From NCBI GenBank assembly GCA_014529385.2, contig CM043966.1, positions 89,478,587 through 89,542,586 on the forward strand: DNA of 64,000 bases, written 5' to 3'. Positions within the stretch are counted from its first letter, which is position 1. Each line of letters begins with the position of its first letter. Both the position numbers and the translations under genes were made by a program. The notes beneath the pieces were generated by a model. It made no database searches. It saw only the letters and a program-made list of their open reading frames with translations, and was not told the origin of the DNA. Of the stretch, positions 55,484 to 64,000 are shown piece after piece. Source of the stretch: Adiantum capillus-veneris. Its lineage: Eukaryota; Streptophyta; Polypodiopsida; Polypodiales; Pteridaceae.

Positions 55484-56485
55484 TGATGGCTTAGCATCAT
55501 CTATGGATAACAAAAGAAGATACCTTGAGAACCTATTGCCAGAGGTTTTTGGATACTTTTCTACAAGTCTCTTCTTTTAAGAAGATCACCTTCAAGCAGT
55601 AGGATCAGCGGTTTTGTTGTGGTCTGCCCAAAGAGATTCGACGATATTGCGTGAAGCAAAAGAGTGATTCCATTCAAAGACTTGTGGGACATGCCAACGA
55701 GGGTTTTTGGTATGCATGTTGGCACACTAACGTACCCTTCAGACAAACCAGTGTCCACCACAATAGCACAAGACTCTGGTAATGGTAACAAAAATAAGGG
55801 CAAGCAAAAAAAGAAGAAACCCAACGGCCCAAAATTGTTAGTAGAGTAGGGTGTTGAGTGCTACAAAGAGAGCAAGTGTTACAATTATGAGGAGCAAGGG
55901 CACATTCTTGCGAAGTGCCCTAACAAAGCAACAAAGGAGCGGGCCGAGGACAAACCAAAGAATTCCAAAGCGGCAAATGAGCGTGCAAAAAAAGAAAAGA
56001 CAAAGGCAAGACTGGTTCCAGATTTTGTGGGGACAACCCAGAACAGACAAACGAGAGTACGAAGCTCTACAGAGCGTGGGGCAAAGTACGTGCTCAGGAA
56101 GTCCTTATCTTCTTCGATGGAGGAGCCAAGGCAAACTTCATCTCGACTGAATTGGCGGCTCAACTTGGAATAACGCCCGAAGAAATCGAACCACAAATGG
56201 AGGCGGTTTTAGCAGCACGAGGGAGGGATATTGCCATCACATTTGTCATATGCAAACTTCCGTTGCATTGTCAAGGGTATAAAGGGCACAAGGACTTCTA
56301 CATCATGTCTCAGGAAGGGTGTGACATCCTTTTGGACTTGAAAAGAAACGTCTCTAGAGATTGTAGCCAAAGTGACATTGATGAGCCCGTTCGGCATTCG
56401 GGCGGCTCGAGCTTACTTCAAACAATGGCACCACGGTTTTGACCCGACTTGAAATGTGCTTGAGGAGGAGGCACATCTTGTCACA
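55484..56485 (+). pseudogene. G1 gag C-terminus, zinc knuckle and protease remnant
   Basis: Gag resumes as 'TKEDTL', 'SFKKITF', 'LPKEIRRYCVKQKSDSIQ', then a knuckle region ('CYNYEEQGHILAKC', first Cys pair altered) and protease 'VLIFFDGGAKANFISTELA' near 56109. This is followed by 'LPLHCQGYKGHKDFYIMSQEGCDILLDL'. The sequence jumps at about 56340 to a 3' segment and the purine tract; the rest of pol is deleted. Frameshifts and stops are present. Confidence 0.82.
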
Positions 56486-56515
56486 AAGTGATAACGTGGC
56501 ATGACCTAAAGGACA
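56486..56515 (+). repeat. Start of G1 3' LTR, truncated
   Basis: TGTCACAAAGTGATAACGTG at 56489, preceded by GAGGAGGAGGCACATCT. Identity with other family L LTRs ends after about 30 bp, where minus-strand chromovirus sequence starts. Confidence 0.7.
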
Positions 56516-56909
56516 GACTCCGGACAGGAAGAGGTCAGAGCCCCGCTGAAAGATACACAAGAAATTGTGAAACGAACACGTGGAGTGGATCTCCCGACTA
56601 CACGAACCGCCTAGAGACACGCGTCGGATGAACCACCCGATCATAGCCACCATCCGACAGCTCCCTCGTATTGGGGCAACGTTCAAGGACGTAGGCGTGC
56701 ACCTGTAAGACCAAGCGTTCAATACCACCCGGCCTCACCTCCTCAAGGTGACCTCGTGCACTCCTAGCCTCACGGGCTAACCACTGGCACTCTGCCAATG
56801 GGGGTCGATAACTACAAATGAGGCCTTGGTCTCCCTTTTATAATAATGGCGAGCCACACTGGCCGGGTTCACACTACGTCCGTCCGGACACTAGACGGCC
56901 ATCCCAACA
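56515..56909 (-). repeat. Candidate LTR of the minus-strand chromovirus
   Basis: On the minus strand a purine tract AGGAGAGGGGATC ends about 15 bp before TGTTGGGATGG at 56909. A TATA-like ATTATTATAAAAGG lies at 56838-56851. The far end merges with the G1 LTR start. Confidence 0.5.
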
Positions 56910-56913
56910 ACGT

Positions 56914-57885
56914 CTAGGCTAGATCCCCTCTCCTGTGAGCAGGACATAAAACCATTGATATCTCATCAATGAAGTGGGGATATTGAGCTTTCAAAGCTCT
57001 AACTGATTCCCAAGTAGCAAACCTTTTAGATTGACCCTTCCATTTAACTAAGTACTCGTCATAAGCATTTTGGCGCAAATGACGGGTACGATAATCTAAA
57101 GCTGCCTCTTGTTCTCGACGTCAATCAGGGCTGTCTTTTATTAAGACCCAACGGTAGTCCTCATGTAATCCCAACAGGTACATGTACATGTGCACAGCGT
57201 GCCTGTAATTTACCTTACAGAAGGTGAGTGCTTCCTTGAAAGCTATTGTGTACTTGTCAAAAGATAGAGTTTTCATCGAAAGACACTGCAATTTTGTGTA
57301 CGCTTGCAAGGGATCTATTTTGGCGAAGTCTTTCTTGAACTTCACACAAAAATCAGCCCACGTCGTAGGCTTCTCTAACATGTCGCGCCACCAAGCAAGC
57401 ACCTTACTGCGCAGATAAAGAGGAATCTTTTGAATCCTTCGTTCATCATGCTCCCCATGGAGATCAAAATATGTAGTCCTCTGGTGAAGCCAGTTGCTTC
57501 TGGTCAGTTCTGTACATTCCTTCTCTTCTCCTAAGAAATTTGTGGTTTTGTACGAAATCGTGGCAGTTGGACCACCCTATGAATGCCCAAAAGCAGCAAC
57601 CTGCATCCACATTTCCTGGAGATGGGTTTCGCCCTCGAAAATACGCACAGTTGTCAACTGAGTTGTATTTACCAGAGTAGTAAGCCGGGAATTAAGCCCT
57701 TGCACGGCCCCTTCGAGAGAGGCCAAGCGAATGTTCGTTTGAACATTCACGTTTTCTAGAGTAGAGATTCACTGATCAAGGCTCTGGAAAGTGCCTGTGA
57801 TCCATGTGTACAGAGCATGCATGAATGGAATTTAAACATCACCTGGTGAGTCGTCACGCTGCGTATCCGAGCTGGAGGAATCCAT
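56914..57885 (-). pseudogene. Chromovirus-derived Gag-chromodomain fusion
   Basis: One minus-strand phase runs from ATG at 57885 to TAG at 56914, 324 codons, with four nonsense codons but no frameshift. The N-part has a helical stretch ('QSLDQ', 'NVNVQTNIRLASLEGAV') and the retrotransposon Gag core ('YFDLHGEHDERRIQKIPLYL' and 'LAWWRDMLEKP', 'FKKDFAKIDP'). After 'VLIKDSPD' and one TGA it continues directly as a chromodomain: 'YDEYLVKWKGQSKRFATWES' (about 57062-57003). Protease, reverse transcriptase, RNase H and integrase are missing between. The chromodomain lacks the aromatic normally just after KWKG. Chromodomains steer chromovirus integration to marked histones; a Gag-linked one would instead bring Gag to chromatin, which is speculation. 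Confidence 0.82.
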
Positions 57886-58359
57886 GGCAAATTTGTGGAA
57901 ATTTCAAAGAACGGGCCTTTTCTGCACTTTTCGATCGCGAAAAGTTGAAACTCTGAGCTCTACGCATCAGTGAGAGTGTTCGGAGGCGAGCAGGTGATGG
58001 CGAGAGCGCGAGCAGATGAGAGATGGAACGATGTGCACGTGACAGTGACACATCGGGAATATCCACTTCTTGGTCTCTCCCACCGAACTAATAGTACAAC
58101 TCCTTCACGATGCTTAATATCACCCATCGTATGACACATCAGAGTTGTCCGTTCTTGATGGCTTTTATTAAATTTCAGTAGATCTACACTTTCTAAGCTT
58201 TGCGATTCAAGTGCACACATTTAAATATCCTCATTTCAATAAATAGAAATTACTCAAAAAAAATAAGAAAATAATCCATTTAGCAACAAGGACCTAGCAG
58301 ATACTCCTCAAATACTGGCAATTTACCTAGAGCCTCTGAGGCCTTTGGTTTAGCTCCGA
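57886..58359 (-). other. 5' leader region of the chromovirus derivative
   Basis: No frame of interest. It would be the untranslated leader of the minus-strand element, but no LTR end or primer site was found, since a plus-strand gypsy LTR begins at 58360. Confidence 0.4.
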
Positions 58360-59004
58360 TGTCACAAAGTGATGACGTGGCTACCAACAGCAGAAACCCT
58401 AATTTCTGCCAGAAACCCTAAAAATCCTGCAAACCCTAATTTCTGGAAACCCTAACCCTAACTGCTGGCTGAAACTTTAAGTGGCTGAAAAACCCTAAAA
58501 GCTGGCGCCAGTGCCACGTGGCAACAGGTACGGAATCCCGGAAATTGCAGAGGCTGAAAAAAAGCAGCTAGCGACGTTATTTGGGTAACTTTTTGGCTAC
58601 GCAAGGGAATTGGAGAGAGAGAGAGAGAGAGAGAGAAAGATTTGATCTGCTTTGTTTTTTTTGGCTCTCTTTTGAGAGAGAGAGAGATTGCTTTTGAACT
58701 GGAAGCTTTTTGGGGCTCTGCTTTTGGGCATCCCTTGTAATCTTTTTATACGCGGTGAGGGCCTCACTTCTCAGAGCATCTGGACGCAGAGTCTGAGAGT
58801 GAAACCCTAACCGCTCTTTGTACTTTGACATTGATTTAATACATAAAGAAATACCGAAAGGGGCGCCAATCTTTGGGGCCAATATCTCTAGGCACGGAAC
58901 TCCGCCGGGCAATGCAAATCTATTGTGATCTGTGAATTGTTTTGAAGTGGTTATTTGGTGCTATCGTGATTGATTCTTGACTTGGAGTGTCCAAGTCTGT
59001 TACA
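58360..59004 (+). repeat. 5' LTR of G2
   Basis: 645 bp, TGTCACAAAG...GTTACA. It holds a short GA tract (58613-58636), a TATA-like TTTATACG (58744-58751) and the block 'aaagaaataccgaaaggggc' shared with the G1 LTR. The primer site TGGTATCAAAGC follows at 59006. Confidence 0.9.
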
Positions 59005-59005
59005 G

Positions 59006-59017
59006 TGGTATCAAAGC
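59006..59017 (+). promoter_or_regulatory. Primer-binding site of G2
   Basis: TGGTATCAAAGC, one base from the iMet site used by the Copia elements. Confidence 0.8.
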
Positions 59018-60247
59018 ACGATCGATTTCTCTTCTACGGGAAATCCAATCCCCAATTTTTTTTCCGCTGCACCTATGGCTTCACGCAAGGATCAGTCGAC
59101 TCTCTCTGCATCCGGAGATGCAGGCAGGGTTCACGACGAAGATTCCGGCAGAGAGTATCGCCCGCCTCGGCCTACTCAGGCGGAGCAAAGAGAGATGAAG
59201 TGTCGTCAATTGATCGGCGATGCAACAAAGATGATGCTCAGTTTTGCGAAGGATTCGAAATTGGCAAAATATATGAGCGAGACTTCTTTTCAGGAAGTGC
59301 ATGCGCAGTGGCAGAAAACCACTACACCACCCCTAAAACCCACTCTCAAGAAACCTTCTGATCAAAAACAATATTCAGAGAAGGAATTACAAGAGGTGGT
59401 TGATGCACAGATTGCTCAGCTTTTTGACACGCAAAAGAAAGCCAAAAAGCATGGCACAAAGCAGAAGAAAAGCACTGACTTCCCGGGATATTTGGGTCGT
59501 CAGTCGACTTTTGACAAGGCAAAGAAACAGAAGAAGCGTGTTCGATTTGAAGGAGTACCCAGTTCTTCTTCTTCTTCTTCTGACACTTCTTCTAGCTCTT
59601 CAAATTCGAGCGAAGAAGACAGGAAAGGTAAAAAAGCGAAGCAAGAAACAAAGCTTCGGAAAGGGCAAGAAAAAGGCAAAGAAGGCTAAATCTCGCCCAG
59701 AGACTGACAGTTCTACTGAGGACTCGTCTACAGACAGCTCAGATTCCGATGACGGAAACTTTTATGCGAACAAGAAGAATTTTTACAAACCCAACCAATA
59801 TGACTTTCTCGAAGATAAAAGCAAGAAAGTCCGAGAGTTTAAGGTGGCCACTCGATCAAGTTTGATACTTTTTCACGATACTCAGATGCTTCGAAGGCTG
59901 TCTTTTATACAACAGTTTGACATCGCTTTCACGGGAGGACGCTATTCAGAGCACTCCAAGATTCGGAGAGTTGCCTCTTACTTTAAGGGGAATGCTCGTA
60001 CTTGGTGGTCCACGCTTCTTTAAAACAAGACTGCGCCAGTTAAATGGCTGAAATTTAAGAAGCTTTTTATTTCTTCTTGGTTGACGCAAGAATATGAACG
60101 AGATATACGAGCTGCTTGGTACCATCCTCAAATGACCAAGAAAGATACAATCAATGCTTACTATGAAAGATTCTGGAGCTCTTTTCTACCCGCCTCTTCA
60201 TTCAAGAAGATCTCGTTCAGAGAACAGATTGAGCAGTTCACCTTGGG

Positions 60248-60252
60248 TCTAC
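60248..60252 (+). repeat. Target-site duplication of solo LTR X, left copy
   Basis: TCTAC, repeated at 61398-61402. Taking out X and one copy rejoins 'FTLGL' and 'PTEIRD' in frame. Confidence 0.93.
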
Positions 60253-61397
60253 TGTAAAGGTACAGCGGAATGAATGTTGTATTTTCTCAAGATTAGTGAT
60301 CTTTATTGCTCAAGGTTCCTTTTGGTTCTTAGGGAAAGAGAGAGCTTTCCGTCTTATGGAGAGTGCTATGATCACGAACAAAGTGATGGATATTGTGCGT
60401 GCAAGTGAATGAGACTAAGAGAAGGAGAGAGAAGAGATACGACACCCGAGAGGTTGTAAAACCCTCCTCCGAAGGCCCCACTCTCGTCGACGAGAGTGGT
60501 CAACTTTGATTGCACAAAGGTGTACAATGCGTATGCAATGGACTGATGCAATGGGACTATGCCGATGACGACGACGGAGATGACGACGACGACTTGATGG
60601 CTGAAATCTGAGATCTTCTAATCGCTGAATTCTGGGACTGTTTCGGTGGCTGAAAATGACTGTTTTGGCTGCGTTTTTATGGCTGAAAATGGGGGGAACA
60701 TCTGCAACCGTCTAGGGGCTGATCTGCTATTGTGTCATAGGCTGAAAACTGCGAGAATCCAACTGCTGAATTCTGCGTTTTTGCTACTGCTGAGCTGGCA
60801 TTTTTGACAAGGCTGAAAAAACGCTGAATCTGCAAGTGATGCTGGTGTTTTTTTCAAGGCTGAAAAACGCTGGCTGGGATGTATCTGCTAAGGTTGGAAA
60901 ACGCCAGGCAAGAGGACTTGTAGGCGATGGCTTGCTAGGAGGAAACGCCAAAGGGAGGAGTGGATGGCGAGGGTCTACTGCTGAGGGGGGGTACTGCTGA
61001 GAAGTTGCCTGTTGAGCGGGAAGCTCCTGCTGCCTCTTCTGCCATTTAGTGCTAACTTGGGTTTGCTTATATATTAACTTAGCAAAATTGCCCTACCTAC
61101 TTTTGTTGGAAAGTCACTTAAAAATAATAAGTGAAAATAACCAAAAATAGGAAAATAGGCTAAATGCACTGAAAATTTCCCTCGGCTGAAGCTAATGAAT
61201 TCTGATGGGAATTCCGATGATCATGCTGTGTGCAACCAGAGGATATGCATCTATGCTAAGTGACTGGGCATGCACAGTCTACGAATAGACTCACAAAAGT
61301 GCCAGATCACTGCTAATCTAAACTGACTGGACTGACTGAACCTTGCTGTGGTGTAGCTTATTCACGGACACGTAGGGTTGGGATGTGTCACGTGACA
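60253..61397 (-). mobile_element. Solo LTR X (1145 bp)
   Basis: Element with TG/CA ends and a perfect 5-bp duplication TCTAC, no internal region: a solo LTR. Promoter-like TATATAAGC on the minus strand (61065-61073) and homology to the plus copy at 53190 set its orientation. Contains a perfect 22-bp palindrome (60478-60499). The source retrotransposon is not in the window. Confidence 0.88.
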
Positions 61398-61782
61398 TCT
61401 ACCTACAGAGATCCGAGATCACTGCTTGGAGCAGAAGTCAGCTTCTATTCAGGAGTTGATGAGTCATGCGAAGCGGGGCTTTGCCATTCACTCTGGCAGT
61501 CTGACCTACCCCACAGATGAGGCCATGACACAACGAGCCGAACAGACTTCTAGAAATGAAAGTAGAAAGAAAAAGAGCAACACAAAGAAAAAGGACGCAC
61601 GACCCAAGCTTACTCCTCAGGAGCGAGATCGATTCATCAAGGAGGGGAAGTGCTTTGGATGCGGGGAACATGGACACATCTCCGCGAAGTGCCCTAAAAA
61701 GGCACAAAAAGAACAAAATGATAAGGACGACGACAAGCCTGAGAGTTCGAGAGCAACTGAGGAACGTGGATGATAAGGCAAG

Positions 61783-62270
61783 ATGAAAACAGGACTGGTT
61801 CCAGATTGTGTGGGTACCGATCCCGACCCCTTGGATAAAAGTACAGAACTTTGTCGAGCTTGGGGCAAAGTGAAAGATCAAGAGGCCCTGATTTTTTTGA
61901 TGGAGGAGCCAAGGCCAACTTCATTTCATCGGAATTGGCGACGCGGCTCGAGATTACTCCCGATCAGATGGGACCACTTGCGAAGGCAATTCTAGCAGCA
62001 CCCGGCAGGGACGTAGCCATTAAACCTATCATTGGCAAACTTCGGTTTCATTGTCAGGGGTATTTGGGGCATGAGGACTTTTTCATAATGCCTTTGGAGG
62101 GTTGTGATGTTCTCTTAGGGATTCCCTGGTACCACAAGAACAACGCCGTGGTCGATTATCGAGCGAGAAAAGCGACTTTGACTATAGAAAAGGGCAGAAC
62201 AATTGTACTTGATATTAAACTGAAGGGCGAGTCTGTCCCTATGTATCGGCTTTGGCCATTTCAAAATTAA
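61783..62270 (+). pseudogene. G2 protease region
   Basis: 'LVPDCVGTDPDPLDK' in one frame, then after the T run at 61889-61895 (one base short) 'FFDGGAKANFISSELATRL' in another, with the catalytic Asp at about 61899. The third position of the D-S/T-G triad is as usual Gly but the middle is Gly too (D-G-G), as in G1 and in many plant gypsy elements. 'GCDVLLGIPWYHKNNAVVDY' follows. Stop or frame change at 62270. Confidence 0.88.
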
Positions 62271-62329
62271 TGAAATCCAATCTCTTTGTTTACTCAATCT
62301 TTCCTGAAGATCAACCATTGATCTGATAC

Positions 62330-63480
62330 CTGAAAGCACACCACCGAACCGGCCACCTTATCGTGTGAGTTGAGCACAGAATAAAGAGATTATGAACCAA
62401 GTGAAAGACCTCTTGGAAAAGGGTCTTGTCCAACCTAGTACTTCACCGTATTGCTCTCCAGTGTTGTTGGTTTTGAAGAAAGACGGATCTTGGAGGATGT
62501 GCATCGATTATAGAGCTCTCAACAAAACAACCATCAAGAACAGATTTCCGATTCCTAGGATCGATGATATACTCGACAGGTTACAGGGATCCTCGTGCTT
62601 TAGCAGGATTGACTTCAAGAGTGGATATCATCAAATCCGAATCGCGCCGGGAGACGTCTACAAGACAGCCTTTTGGACGACTTTTGATTTATTAGAGTCT
62701 TTGGTGATGCCTTTTGGCTTAACCAATGGTCCTGCGACATTTAACCGGATGATGAACAGGATTTTTCAAGAGTACAAGCTATTTGTTGGCACTTTCTTTG
62801 ACGGCGTCATTGTTTTCTCCAAGAATGAGGCAGAACACAGAGATCATCTGCTTCAGGTCTTTCAGGCATTACGAGATCACGAGTTAGTGATTAATGCAAA
62901 GAAAAGTGAATTTTTCCTACCAGAGATACACTTTTTGGGACACATTGTCTCAGCAGCAGGAGTGCAAATGGACCCGGCCAAGATAGAGACTATCCGTGAT
63001 TGGCCCGATTTGAAGAATGTCCATGACGTTAGAAGCTTCTTGGGACTGTGTTCGTACTACAGGCGGTTCATACGAAAGTTTGCAGAGGTTGCTTCCCCTT
63101 TGCATGTCTTGACACAGAAAGGAGTCCCTTTCTCGTGGGGATCTACAGAGGTGATTGCCATTCGAACATTGAAAGAGAAATTGACTACGGGACCAGTTTT
63201 GACTTTGTCGGACTTGCAGAAGTCATTTGAAGTATATTGTGATGCTTGTGGTCGTAGTCTGGGTACGGTCTTGATGCAAGAAGGCCATGTCATTGCTTAC
63301 GAGAGCCGATTGTTCTCTAGGCCGGAGATGACAGCACAGATCTATGAGAAAGAGCTTTCAGCGGTTATCCATGCTCTTACTCGGTGGCGGCATTACCTAC
63401 TCGGAGCGGATTTTACTGTCTTTACAGACCATAAGAGTTTTGCACTACTTCTTGTCACAGAAGCAGCTTTCGGAAAAGCA
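62330..63480 (+). pseudogene. G2 reverse transcriptase and RNase H
   Basis: 'PPNRPPYRVS' then 'EIMNQVKDLLEKGLVQPS', 'CIDYRALNKTTIKNRFPIP', 'FSRIDFKSGYHQIRI', 'MPFGLTNGPATFNRMMN', the active-site box and 'FLGHIVSAAGV', then RNase H 'FEVYCDACGRSLGTVLMQEG' and 'FTDHKSFALL'. Open for 405 codons (62392-63609), but the active-site box reads F-F-D-G at 62794-62805 instead of F-x-D-D. RNase H keeps Asp in 'YCDA' and 'TDH'. Frame is lost near 63440. Confidence 0.92.
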
Positions 63481-64000
63481 GATGCGGTGGGCGAACATCT
63501 TGTCACAGTTTCAGTTCCAGATTGTCCATGTGCAGGGACAGAAGAATGTGGTGGCAGATGCTTTGTCTCGGAAGCCGTTGGTTCTGGCTATTTCCGTGAT
63601 ACATCATAGGAGGTTCGAGGATATGGTCGATCAATATGCCACAGATACAAATTTTGCAGATATTTTCACACGGGTACGGGATGGGGAGACAGTAGTTGGA
63701 TACTTCCTTCGGGAAGGCTACTTGATGAGAAAGACTATGTTGTGCGTTACACAGCCGTTGAGGAAAAAGGTTATGACTGAATGCCACTGTCCACCTTTTA
63801 CAGGTCACCGTGGCATTGCTACCACCATGAAGGGGGTAGAGAGATACTTCTTTTGGCTGAGACTCAAAAAGGATGTGGAAGAGTTTGTGCGCAGTTGCCT
63901 AGTTTGCCAGAAGGTCAAGTTTGACAGGGATTGTTACAGCCTTTACCCATACCCACCCGCTCCTGGGAAAGTATTGCGATGGATTTCATTTTTGATCTCC
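63450..64000 (+). pseudogene. G2 RNase H end and integrase start
   Basis: Frame shifted from the RT frame: 'FLSQKQLSEKQMRWANIL', 'IVHVQGQKNVVADALSRK', then the integrase zinc finger 'HCPPFTGHRGIATTMKGV', 'CLVCQKVKFDR' with all H2C2 ligands present. Another frameshift near 63930 and then 'LLQPLPIPTRSWESIAMDF', the start of the catalytic core with its first Asp. Cut by the window end. Confidence 0.9.

Larger units (their letters stand above)
49319..56515 (+). mobile_element. Gypsy family L element G1 (plus), gutted and multiply interrupted
   Basis: 5' LTR 49319-49925, primer site, gag from 49980, a 1065-bp TIR element at 50525, a ~3.5-kb block of other repeats (about 51966-55484), gag remnant, zinc knuckle and protease (55484-56350), then a deletion to the 3' end with a purine tract GAGGAGGAGGCACATCT and a second LTR start TGTCACAAAG at 56489. 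Reverse transcriptase, RNase H and integrase are gone. Confidence 0.85.
59075..61773 (+). pseudogene. gag of G2, interrupted by solo LTR X
   Basis: ATG at 59075 ('MASRKDQSTLSA'). Leader Gag with 'AKYMSETSFQEVHAQW', Ser-rich stretch near 59560-59610, frameshift near 59680, basic stretch, Gag core ('FIQQFDIAFTGGRYSEHSK', 'FKGNARTWWSTLL', TAA at 60021, 'LFISSWLTQEYERDIRAAW', 'SFKKISFREQ', 'FTLGL'). LTR X is inserted at 60253; the frame continues exactly after it ('PTEIRDHCLEQKSASIQEL'). It ends with knuckle 'CFGCGEHGHISAKC' at about 61651-61692. Gag builds the particle and binds element RNA. Confidence 0.88.
58360..64000 (+). mobile_element. Gypsy family L element G2 (plus), cut by window end
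   Basis: 5' LTR 58360-59004, primer site, gag, protease, reverse transcriptase, RNase H and integrase zinc finger, running into the window edge at the start of the integrase core. A 1145-bp solo LTR sits in gag. Several single-base frameshifts and altered catalytic residues show it is inactive. Confidence 0.93.

Noticed and set aside
56489-56515. Reading 56489-56515 as the end of the minus-strand chromovirus LTR (CACTTTGTGACA)
   Set aside because: The first 30 bases match the plus-strand start of family L LTRs and follow a polypurine tract; the chromovirus LTR end stays undefined.

Overview
This is plant nuclear DNA from a repeat-rich, gene-poor part of a large genome. The evidence is one intron-containing ubiquitin C-terminal hydrolase of the UCH37/UCHL5 type, plant-type Copia and Ty3/gypsy LTR retrotransposons with tRNA-iMet-like primer sites, an L1-like LINE, a chromovirus, and very long TG/AG/TA microsatellites. 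A fern or other seed-free land plant would fit, but the sequence does not prove the lineage.

Layout. 1-6.8 kb: compound (TG)n(AG)n microsatellites on tandem duplications, AT-rich degenerate repeats, a Helitron-type 3' end at 4097-4125 and a 447-bp tandem duplication. 6.9-8.6 kb: dead LINE. 8.6-16 kb: an old Copia split by a very young Copia (9582-14686) with near-identical LTRs, a perfect 5-bp target duplication and an open 1404-codon frame. 16-20 kb (minus): an LTR element carrying only Gag-like/coiled-coil reading frames. 20-25.5 kb (minus): a decayed Ty3/gypsy element with a duplicated integrase zinc-finger module and a retropepsin-like domain after the integrase. 25.6-42 kb: microsatellites, small tandem duplications, a ~160-bp degenerate satellite, and long stretches with nothing recognisable. 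42.1-46.3 kb (minus): the UCH37 gene, four exons visible. 46.8-64 kb: a nest of one Ty3/gypsy family (LTRs starting TGTCACAA) in both orientations. It is interrupted by a 1065-bp element with 77-bp terminal inverted repeats, by a 1145-bp solo LTR with a perfect target duplication, and by a minus-strand chromovirus derivative in which Gag and chromodomain share one reading frame.

Only two things look potentially functional: the UCH37 gene, whose first exon I could not find, and the young Copia, which is transcriptionally and translationally intact but lacks the last ligand of its integrase zinc finger. Most other coding sequence is retroelement debris, often still in frame with nonsense codons of the kind made by C-to-T change (TAG/TAA/TGA from CAG/CAA/CGA/TGG).

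The most unusual structures are the TIR element at 50525-51589, whose first ten bases match the start of the surrounding gypsy LTRs and which has an LTR-like 5-bp target duplication, the Gag-chromodomain fusion at 56914-57885, and the integrase-retropepsin order at 22.7-24.5 kb.
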